Below, piece after piece: positions 1-5,800 of a stretch of DNA of 5,843 nt. The stretch comes from Euryarchaeota archaeon UBA182 (GTDB lineage: Archaea > Thermoplasmatota > Poseidoniia > Poseidoniales > Thalassarchaeaceae). The DNA is taken from positions 1 through 5,843 of the forward strand of contig DAGH01000008.1 of assembly GCA_002495675.1 (NCBI GenBank), read 5' to 3'. The translations under genes and the position numbers were made by a program. Numbering within the stretch: the stretch's first letter is position 1; the number at the start of each line of letters is the position of its first letter. Below the pieces are notes generated by a model. It was not told the DNA's origin. It saw only the letters and a program-made list of their open reading frames with translations, and did not search any database.

Positions 1-158
1 TGGCCCGCGTCGGCGTCGAGGCAGGCCGTCTGGGCGGTTGAGGGCTGGTAGGTCCCGGCCGCGCAGGGAACTTGGGAAGTCTGGCCCCAACCATCAACGT
101 AATGCCCTAAGGAAGAGTCCTGGCATGACGTTCCGTCAAAGTAGCTGCCACCCGTGCA
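1..158 (-). repeat. Start of Cys-rich ephrin-receptor-like (GCC2/GCC3-type) repeat array in the beta-helix protein
   Basis: Residues 725-776 of the beta-helix protein contain C725, C736, C756 and C770 in a repeating pattern: CxxGSYFDGTSC, then GHYVDGWGQTSQVPC, then AAGTYQPSTAQTAC, then LDADAG. The order (Gly-Tyr-Tyr/His-Val-Asp, Ser-Gln-x-x-Cys, Gly-Thr-Tyr-x-Pro-Ser-Thr, Ala-Cys-Leu-Asp-Ala-Asp-Ala-Gly) resembles the ephrin-receptor-like Cys repeats I recall from Marine Group II surface proteins. About one and a half units are visible and the last is cut by the edge, so the array probably continues. Such repeats are expected to be disulfide-linked extracellular spacers or binding modules. 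Confidence 0.65.
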
Positions 159-2330
159 AGGTAGCGTGTACGTCGACCTTGACCATGGACTCAAGGGGTC
201 CCTCTTGATTCCTGGGTTCCAATAATAGGTGGATGGATCGAAGTTTCCCGGGTCGCTGGGAGCGGTGGCAGTCTGAGAGCTCAAGTAGGCACCAGCGAGC
301 ATGAGGTCAATCTCCGAACCTACCACCGGTCTGAAGTCAAAGGCGGTGAAGTCTGCCAGTTGTGAGGCGATGGTCTCCCCCGAATTGTCGGAGTCATAGC
401 CATTCCAGTTGTCCGAGATATTGCTATTTTGGGGGAAGGGGCTCACTTGGAGCGTATTTGTCCTATGGCCCGCTATCCTGTCTGCGGCGTTATACTGAAC
501 TACCGAGTTCTCGTTCCCACCCGTGTCGTCGTATAGGACCACGATGTCGTTCCGGCCACTGGAGTCTACTGGGCTGTCGAAGGCGGTATTGTGGCTGACG
601 TTGTGGTAATCGCCCTTCGAGATGATGCCTCCGTTTATGTTCCAAACTACGTTATGGTGGACACTGGCGTTGTTTCCTGAGTTCGTGCCCCCGAAGGGAC
701 CGTCCATCCTGATGCCGTACTTGGGCGAGTCGTGGACCCAATTGTAGGCAATTTCAGCACCCTGTTGTTCACCTTGCATCATTTGGATGATGGTGCCATC
801 GGACTGAAGATGAGCCGTATCGTAGATTTCGTTGAACATGACCTGTGGGGAATTTCCTATCCTGATGGTAGCGGAGGTCCCGGTCTTGTGCATCGTGTTA
901 TTCGTGAAGAGATTTGTCGACCCGCTCATTGCAATGGTGGTCATGAGGCTGATCTGATCCGAGCCCGACCAGTCGATGTAATAGAAGTAGGAGTTGTTGA
1001 TTTGGTTCCCCACCGAGGAGCCCGTGCCTCCATGGGCCTCGAACGCCGCCCCATCGGTGTAGAGGAACTCGCAAGTGTCGATCAAGCATCCCATGCAGTC
1101 GTCTACCCGGCTAACGTACCTGTTCTCCTGGTCTTCTCCCGCTATGCCAAGGGAGCGCTTCGAAGTGCTGGGGTAGAGCAACGTGGAATTCCGGATCTCA
1201 GACTCATCACAGTCATCGAGCTTGAACGCAGCGGCGAAGAAGTCGATCCCCTCGACCTTGACATTGTCATAGTGGTCGCAGATCACTCCATATGCCTTGG
1301 TCTTGACACGGATATCCAATTCGTTAGGATCGTTATCCCCACGGGGCATGTAGTAAAGAGTCCTTTCTTCTGAATCGTCATCGAAGAACCACTCGCCGTT
1401 GGTGTCAAGGAGTTCTAGCTTTTGTGTGAGGAAGTACATGTGGTGCTTAAACTTCCACCCGCTCGAAGGCACCTGCGCGTAGGTGAATGATCCCTCGGTA
1501 GAGTCGAAGGTAAGGACTTCGCGGCTCCACGTCCTGAAGGAGCCAATGTTTAGCACTGCGATGGACCCAACAGGGTCGATTCCGCTGTCTACAAGTCCCG
1601 TGTGACTGGAGCAACAGGACGGGTCGTCTTCCAGCTCTCCGTTCAGATACTCGACACAGTGCCAATCATTACCCTCGAGGTACAGCTCCTCACCTGAGGG
1701 GCATCCAACGTCAGGGTAGCCATCGCCGTCGTCGTCGGAGTTGTTAATGTCCGTACCAGATATCGTACCGTGAGCCCAATAGTTCTCATCATCCAAGGCT
1801 GAGAAGTCTGAGAAGTTCGCATTTGGCCACCTAGCAGGCATTTCTTCTTCATAGCTGAGAAAGAGTTGCCAAGCGTCCTTCGGGAGATCCACCTTCCATA
1901 CCCACCCTGAGTCTAGTTCGGTGTGCTGAGTCCATGTCGCGTCAAGGTCCTCTGTCACGCTCTCGGATCCGTCGAGGATTACCCTTGCCCCAGTGGCGGC
2001 CCGCAGTGTCTGGCCTTCGGAATCTATTGACACCGACTCCATGTAGGTCCCTGAAGCGACTGTGATTGTGTCGTCTGAGCCCGCTTTCGTGACCGCCTGT
2101 TGGATGGTCTTCGTTGGGCATGCCTGGGTGCCGGGATAGGTGTCGTCACCCGAGGATCCATCGACGAAGTAGTTGGTCTGGTCGTCGTGGGGCGTTGAGG
2201 AGGAGCAATTTAGGGGGGATGGTGACTCCTCGCCGGAGGATTGTCCAGATTGGTCAGGGGTGCTAGCTGAGATTGGACCCATGGCGAACAGTACCACTAG
2301 AAAGATCGTCGTCAACCTAGCCCTGTCCAT
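1..2330 (-). CDS. Secreted right-handed beta-helix protein with GH141-like inserted domain and C-terminal Cys-rich repeats (3' end beyond window)
   Basis: The frame is open without a stop from ATG at 2330 to the left edge: 776 complete codons plus two bases, so the C-terminus is missing. Residues 1-23 form a signal peptide (R3 and R5, then a hydrophobic run TTIFLVVLFAMG, small residues ISAS), so the protein is exported. Residues 54-120 match the DUF1565-type start of a beta-helix (YFVDGSSGDD, PTKTIQQAV, ITVASGTY). Residues 140-342 look like the domain inserted in GH141-like beta-helix proteins: WVWKVDLP, ARWPN (166-170), ELLDTNGEWFFD (306-317), LYYMP (325-329). Residues 345-630 are Asn-rich beta-helix rungs such as NNSYFYYID, FTNNTM, YNWVHDSP and HHNVVWN. 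Cys-rich repeats start at C725. Nine N-glycosylation sequons are present. A TATA-like box 27 nt upstream supports this start and a leaderless mRNA. Likely role: surface or secreted glycan-acting enzyme, or an adhesin. The coding call is firm; enzymatic activity and substrate are inferred from remembered family motifs. Confidence 0.85.
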   Translation of the reverse strand, partial: MDRARLTTIFLVVLFAMGPISASTPDQSGQSSGEESPSPLNCSSSTPHDDQTNYFVDGSSGDDTYPGTQACPTKTIQQAVTKAGSDDTITVASGTYMESVSIDSEGQTLRAATGARVILDGSESVTEDLDATWTQHTELDSGWVWKVDLPKDAWQLFLSYEEEMPARWPNANFSDFSALDDENYWAHGTISGTDINNSDDDGDGYPDVGCPSGEELYLEGNDWHCVEYLNGELEDDPSCCSSHTGLVDSGIDPVGSIAVLNIGSFRTWSREVLTFDSTEGSFTYAQVPSSGWKFKHHMYFLTQKLELLDTNGEWFFDDDSEERTLYYMPRGDNDPNELDIRVKTKAYGVICDHYDNVKVEGIDFFAAAFKLDDCDESEIRNSTLLYPSTSKRSLGIAGEDQENRYVSRVDDCMGCLIDTCEFLYTDGAAFEAHGGTGSSVGNQINNSYFYYIDWSGSDQISLMTTIAMSGSTNLFTNNTMHKTGTSATIRIGNSPQVMFNEIYDTAHLQSDGTIIQMMQGEQQGAEIAYNWVHDSPKYGIRMDGPFGGTNSGNNASVHHNVVWNINGGIISKGDYHNVSHNTAFDSPVDSSGRNDIVVLYDDTGGNENSVVQYNAADRIAGHRTNTLQVSPFPQNSNISDNWNGYDSDNSGETIASQLADFTAFDFRPVVGSEIDLMLAGAYLSSQTATAPSDPGNFDPSTYYWNPGIKRDPLSPWSRSTYTLPCTGGSYFDGTSCQDSSLGHYVDGWGQTSQVPCAAGTYQPSTAQTACLDADAG

Positions 2331-2352
2331 GATTTACTGCCTACTTCAGCGG

Positions 2353-2361
2353 ATTATAAAA
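2353..2361 (-). promoter_or_regulatory. TATA-like box of the beta-helix gene, possibly shared with divergent gatD
   Basis: On the minus strand the box reads TTTTATAAT. It is centred 27 nt before the ATG at 2330, so transcription would begin at or within a few bases of the start codon (leaderless). Read on the plus strand it is ATTATAAAA, also an acceptable TATA box. From there transcription would start around 2383-2385, giving gatD a leader of about 10 nt. No other AT-rich stretch lies in the 63-bp gap between the two genes. The purine-rich BRE element that sets direction is not clear on either side. Confidence 0.6.
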
Positions 2362-2393
2362 CTGCCACCTAAACATGCAGGTGTGTCATTTTC

Positions 2394-3776
2394 ATGCGTT
2401 GGCTTGATGTCCCCTTGAGGCTTGGATACCTCATGGACGGAGTCCCTCCAGCCGGATCTAGGATCAGGCTGACTGTTTCCACCCAGGTAGGCGATAAGGA
2501 GTTCGAGGGGACCCTAGTGCCTCCCGCGGGGGTTGATCTTTTGACCCTGAAGCTCGCGAATGGGTACAACCTGTCTCACTCGATCGCGGATGTCAGAGAG
2601 GTCGTCCTGATCGAGGAGGGATTGCAGGGCGAGGAACCGCCAGATGTCGATTTCAGGGAAGATTCCTCCTTGCCTGAGGTCCTCCTCATACACACCGGGG
2701 GGACCATAGCCTCCAAAGTCGACTATTCTACGGGTGCCGTGACGGCCAGATTCGAACCCAGCGAGATCCTCTCTACAGTCCCCGAGCTTCTGAACATCGC
2801 GAGGATCAGAGTCCTGAAGCTCGGAAACATGTGGTCCGATGACGTTCGTCCGCGGCATTGGAATGCGATGGTCAATGCGACCAAGGATGCATTCGATCAA
2901 GGCTATGAGGGCGTGGTGGTGACGCATGGCACGGACACCTTGCACCTCTCTGCCGCGGCCATGTCCTATGCATGGTCCGGGAAGGGGGGCAGAGCCCCAG
3001 GTAGGATCGTGTTCACCGGGTCCCAGCGGTCCCCTGACAGGGGCTCGAGCGACGCCTACGAGAACCTCATCGCAGCGGTCTCATGGGCGGCCAATGGACC
3101 CGACACTACTGGGTACAGGGATACCTCAGTTGTCGTGATGCACGAGGATGGCTCGGACGGCAGGTGCGCTATCCTCCCGGGTTGCTCCTGCAGAAAAGCC
3201 CACTCCAGCAAGAGGGGTGCCTTCATCGCGGTGAATCAGGAGCCGCTTGCCTACATCTCAATCGATTCCAAGGGGCCCTTGATCGAGGATCTAAGGGGAG
3301 ACTCAGTGCCGAGAGGCGTTGAGAAGGATCCCGTTCTATTCAACGAGACCACTAGGATGCACGAATTCGTAGCCGGGCCCTACCTAACTGGTGAGATGGT
3401 CAGAGCGTCATTGGAAAGTTCTCCAGATGCCTTGGTCATTCGTGGCACTGGGCTTGGCCATCTCCCGATCCATGACCCCCTTGGCGACTCTCCGGAGAAC
3501 ACGCTACTAGCTGAAGTTCTCGCCTCAGCGGTAAAGACAGGGATCCCCATCGTCATAACGGCAGAAACGGTGCAAGGGGAGGTGAACATGGATGTCTACT
3601 CCAAGGGGCGCGACCAACAGGCCATGGGGCTGTTTGGCCATGGATCCCTGTGTCCCCCTGGTTCTGCCATGGTGAAGTTACACCACCTATTGAGCAGGGG
3701 ATTGGACTCAGCCGCCATCGAGGAGGCTTGGCATATGGACCTGGTTGGTGAGAATCCACCGGATTCGAGGAGTTGA
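2394..3776 (+). CDS. gatD: Glu-tRNA(Gln) amidotransferase subunit D (GatD)
   Basis: GatD is the asparaginase-like glutaminase/asparaginase subunit of archaeal GatDE. It releases ammonia that GatE uses to convert Glu-tRNA(Gln) to Gln-tRNA(Gln) in the cytoplasm. Residues 20-75 form the Tudor-like N-terminal domain (GSRIRLTV, FEGTLVPPAG, LKLANGYN) that separates GatD from plain type I asparaginases. The catalytic asparaginase core follows: HTGGTIAS with T101/T104, HGTDT with T180 and D181, FTGSQRSPDRGSSDA (207-221), and K268 in RKAHSSKR. These correspond to the Thr, Thr, Asp and Lys active-site set. The C-terminal half has RGTGLGHLP (350-358) and VNMDVYSKG (397-405). Length 460 is near the family's usual ~430-450. 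The ATG at 2394 is the first start after an in-frame stop at 2370; M14 (2433) is an alternative that would keep the whole Tudor domain. No Shine-Dalgarno sequence is evident. gatE is not in the window. Confidence 0.93.
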   Translation: MRWLDVPLRLGYLMDGVPPAGSRIRLTVSTQVGDKEFEGTLVPPAGVDLLTLKLANGYNLSHSIADVREVVLIEEGLQGEEPPDVDFREDSSLPEVLLIHTGGTIASKVDYSTGAVTARFEPSEILSTVPELLNIARIRVLKLGNMWSDDVRPRHWNAMVNATKDAFDQGYEGVVVTHGTDTLHLSAAAMSYAWSGKGGRAPGRIVFTGSQRSPDRGSSDAYENLIAAVSWAANGPDTTGYRDTSVVVMHEDGSDGRCAILPGCSCRKAHSSKRGAFIAVNQEPLAYISIDSKGPLIEDLRGDSVPRGVEKDPVLFNETTRMHEFVAGPYLTGEMVRASLESSPDALVIRGTGLGHLPIHDPLGDSPENTLLAEVLASAVKTGIPIVITAETVQGEVNMDVYSKGRDQQAMGLFGHGSLCPPGSAMVKLHHLLSRGLDSAAIEEAWHMDLVGENPPDSRS

Positions 3777-3787
3777 TTTGGATCCCA

Positions 3788-3795
3788 CTAAAAAG
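3788..3795 (+). promoter_or_regulatory. Weak TATA-like box before the carboxyltransferase gene
   Basis: CTAAAAAG lies in the 42-nt gap after gatD, centred about 27.5 nt before the ATG at 3819, the same spacing as at two other starts in the window. This would give a leaderless mRNA independent of gatD. The G-rich GGGGGT at 3807-3812 is only a partial match to an archaeal ribosome-binding site, so co-transcription with gatD remains possible. Confidence 0.4.
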
Positions 3796-3818
3796 TCGGG
3801 AGTTCCGGGGGTAGTTCT

Positions 3819-5291
3819 ATGGACGCGGGGGATGATGGAAACCTCGTAGCGACGCAGAGGATACTCTCCTTGGTCGATGAGGGGAGCTTCATCGAGACTG
3901 AGGCGTATGTTAGGCATCGCTCAGTGCTCGGGACTATGAATCTGAATCGACCGATCGGAGATGGCGTGGTCACGGGCCACGGGAAGATAAGCGGTAGGCA
4001 GGTGATCCTCATCGCACAGGAGCCGAGCATCTTCGGAGGGAGCATGGGTGAGATGCATGCGAGGAGGATTGCCTCTGCAGTGGACTTAGCGAATAGGACC
4101 ATGAGGCCGATAGTCGCGATCTGGGATGGGACTGGTCAACGAGTAGAGGATGGCGTTCCAGCCCTAGGGGCAACCGGCGAGGTCCTCGACTCATTGGCAA
4201 GTTGCTCAGGAAGGATCCCTGTGGTCTCAGTGATTATAGGAACGGTTGCCGGCACCAGCGCACTGGCAGCTGGCTTGTCCGACTTCGTAATACTCGAGTC
4301 GGAGCGAGGGAGGATGTTCATGCGTAGTCCGTGGTTGATACCAGAGATAGCCTCAGGCGAGTTTGAGGAGTCAGACCTCGGCGGGGCAAAGGCCCACTCC
4401 AGCAGGAGTGGAGTTGCGTGCCTGGTGGCTGAGGATGAGCAGCATGCATTTGAATTGGCCAATCACATACTCTCCTATCTCCCTGACAACACAGATTCGA
4501 TACCACCCCGGTTTAGCCAGACAGATGATCCCTTGAGGCTCTGCGAAGAGTTGAGCACCCTCGTTCCAAACGACCCCAATCGACCATATGACATGAGAGG
4601 AGTCATCGAGACTGTCGTTGACGACTCGACATTCATGGAGTTGTTTCCTGATTACGCGGAGAACATCATAATTGGCTTTTCGAGGTTGGATGGGCAACCC
4701 ATCGGGGTCATCGGAAATCAACCGAGCGTACTTGCTGGATGCCTGGACATAGATGCCTCCATCAAGGCAGCTAGATTCATCAGGACGTGTGACGTTTTCA
4801 ACCTCCCGCTATTGACCTTCGTCGACGTTCCAGGTTTCCTCCCTGGAACCGTCCAGGAGTGGGGCGGGATCATTCGGCATGGTGCCAAGTTGTTGTATGC
4901 GTACGCCGAAGCGACCGTGCCGAAGATGACTGTCGTGACTAGGAAAGCCTACGGGGGGGCTTACCTAGCGATGTCCTGCAAGAACCTGAGATCAGATGTG
5001 AATCTGGCTTGGCCATCAGGTGAGTTGGCAGTGATGGGTGCCGAGGGTGCCGTCCGCATCATCCACAGGAGGGACCTCGCCGAGTCCGAGGACCCAGAGG
5101 CCACGTTCTCCCAGCTGGTCGAGGAGTACAAGGCCAAGTTCGGTGACCCCTACACGGCAGCCCGGCACGGATGGGTGGACGATGTGATTGAGCCGCGGGA
5201 GACGCGAAAGCGTCTGATCATGGGGTTGCGCCCGTTGGAGGGCAAGAGGGAGGAGTTGATCCCGAAGAAGCATGGGAACATCCCCCTGTGA
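3819..5291 (+). CDS. Acyl-CoA carboxylase, carboxyltransferase subunit (PccB/AccB-like), with divergent N-terminal half
   Basis: This family moves the carboxyl group from carboxybiotin to an acyl-CoA (acetyl- or propionyl-CoA), giving malonyl- or methylmalonyl-CoA, as a cytoplasmic beta-type subunit of a hexameric core. The 490-residue protein aligns by eye along nearly the whole family: DEGSFIETEAYVRHRS (20-35), FGGSMGE (72-78), LGGAKAHSSRSGVA (187-200), LPNxPNRPYDM-like segment (249-259), QPSVLAGCLDI (301-311), VDVPGFLPG (335-343), GGIIRHGAKLLYAYAEATVP (349-368), RKAYGGAY (375-382), LAWPSGELAVMGAEGAV (396-412) and the typical end KKHGNIPL. The second oxyanion loop (GGA, 379-381) is intact. 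Odd points: the usual N-terminal helix and GKLTARERI segment are missing, the first oxyanion loop reads AGT (144-146) instead of AGG, and L383 replaces the Asp of propionyl-type enzymes. A stop (TAA, 3789-3791) with no alternative start before 3819 fixes the N-terminus. No biotin carboxylase or biotin carrier gene is nearby. A decarboxylase subunit is a less likely alternative. Confidence 0.9.
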   Translation: MDAGDDGNLVATQRILSLVDEGSFIETEAYVRHRSVLGTMNLNRPIGDGVVTGHGKISGRQVILIAQEPSIFGGSMGEMHARRIASAVDLANRTMRPIVAIWDGTGQRVEDGVPALGATGEVLDSLASCSGRIPVVSVIIGTVAGTSALAAGLSDFVILESERGRMFMRSPWLIPEIASGEFEESDLGGAKAHSSRSGVACLVAEDEQHAFELANHILSYLPDNTDSIPPRFSQTDDPLRLCEELSTLVPNDPNRPYDMRGVIETVVDDSTFMELFPDYAENIIIGFSRLDGQPIGVIGNQPSVLAGCLDIDASIKAARFIRTCDVFNLPLLTFVDVPGFLPGTVQEWGGIIRHGAKLLYAYAEATVPKMTVVTRKAYGGAYLAMSCKNLRSDVNLAWPSGELAVMGAEGAVRIIHRRDLAESEDPEATFSQLVEEYKAKFGDPYTAARHGWVDDVIEPRETRKRLIMGLRPLEGKREELIPKKHGNIPL

Positions 5292-5305
5292 CTGAGGCCC
5301 CCAGT

Positions 5306-5755
5306 TCATTCGAGTTCATGGATGCTTATCGGCTTGCCAGAGGACTCAGCGAGGTCTATGACGATCCTGGTCCACTTGCTCGTGGAGGAGGGTAATGCGA
5401 GGACATGAGTGCATCCCTCGATGATCTTCCTCGTTAGGGAGTTGCCCGCCTCAGGTCGCCCCCGATCCCTGAGCGATCGTGTGGGGTCCTGCCACTCCTC
5501 GACGAACACCGCCGACGGGATGCCCGAGTTGTCAGCCCACCTCTCGGCCATGTAGTCGACGCCACTGGCTCCACCCAAGATGACCATGTCGGGGTACCCG
5601 TGGTCCTCGACCCATGCCCCTATCGCCCGCTCGAACGCATCGAAGTCGTAGAACCTGCTCGATCCGACCACTGCGAGGTTGATGATCCTCCCATCCTCGT
5701 TTAGGTCCCTGCTCCCAAGTCGATCGATCGTCTGTTGTCCGTGTGTGTCGGTCAT
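5306..5755 (-). CDS. DUF2493 / YspA-like SLOG-fold nucleotide-binding protein
   Basis: This 149-residue protein has a Rossmann-like pattern of the SLOG superfamily (DUF2493, YspA/cpYpsA-related). After a polar N-terminal extension (1-22) come strand 1 with glycine loop LAVVGSSRF (27-35), then DMVILGGASGVDYMAERWA (56-74) with the diagnostic GGAxGVD loop, then FVEEW (84-88). AGNSLTRKII (103-112) stands where the family has AGPxRNxxM, followed by strand THVLALPSS (116-124) and a final helix/strand AESSGKPISIHEL. SLOG proteins are thought to bind or process nucleotide-derived ligands; the ligand here is unknown. The usual GGxGT after the ALP strand is replaced by SSTSKWTR (123-130). The ATG at 5755 is chosen because no other Met occurs before M57 and a TATA-like box lies 27-28 nt upstream. 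Its stop is 14 nt from the convergent carboxyltransferase stop. No defence or phage partner gene is visible. Confidence 0.82.
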   Translation of the reverse strand: MTDTHGQQTIDRLGSRDLNEDGRIINLAVVGSSRFYDFDAFERAIGAWVEDHGYPDMVILGGASGVDYMAERWADNSGIPSAVFVEEWQDPTRSLRDRGRPEAGNSLTRKIIEGCTHVLALPSSTSKWTRIVIDLAESSGKPISIHELE

Positions 5756-5778
5756 GCTCCGTCCAATGGGGTATGCCC

Positions 5779-5786
5779 GAATAAAG
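5779..5786 (-). promoter_or_regulatory. TATA-like box of the DUF2493 gene
   Basis: On the minus strand the sequence is CTTTATTC, centred about 27.5 nt before the ATG at 5755. It sits in the 45-nt gap after the stop of the next upstream minus-strand reading frame. The spacing predicts a transcript beginning within a few bases of the ATG, and no Shine-Dalgarno sequence is seen. This matches the arrangement at 2330. Confidence 0.5.
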
Positions 5787-5800
5787 TGCGTGGAGGGACC

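Noticed and set aside
732..1373. A 213-codon plus-strand open frame
   Set aside because: It lies wholly antisense to the beta-helix gene, whose frame is continuous and carries recognisable motifs. Its translation shows no domain pattern.
2173..2418. An 81-codon plus-strand open frame crossing the divergent gap
   Set aside because: It overlaps the signal-peptide region of the beta-helix gene in antisense and the start of gatD in another frame, and has no recognisable composition.
2394..3776. Annotation as a simple L-asparaginase
   Set aside because: The N-terminal Tudor-like domain before HTGGT, together with the archaeal context, points to GatD.
3198..4407. A near-identical 16-nt stretch in gatD (3198-3213) and the carboxyltransferase gene (4392-4407), both encoding AHSS
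   Set aside because: Each copy encodes a conserved family motif (RKAHSSKR and GAKAHSSRSG). The match is best explained by the same residues and similar codon choice, not by a mobile or regulatory repeat.
2394..5755. Possibility that gatD, the carboxyltransferase and the DUF2493 gene form a new functional system
   Set aside because: The DUF2493 gene is on the opposite strand with its own promoter, and the other two belong to unrelated core pathways and lack their usual partners here. Adjacency alone does not support a system.
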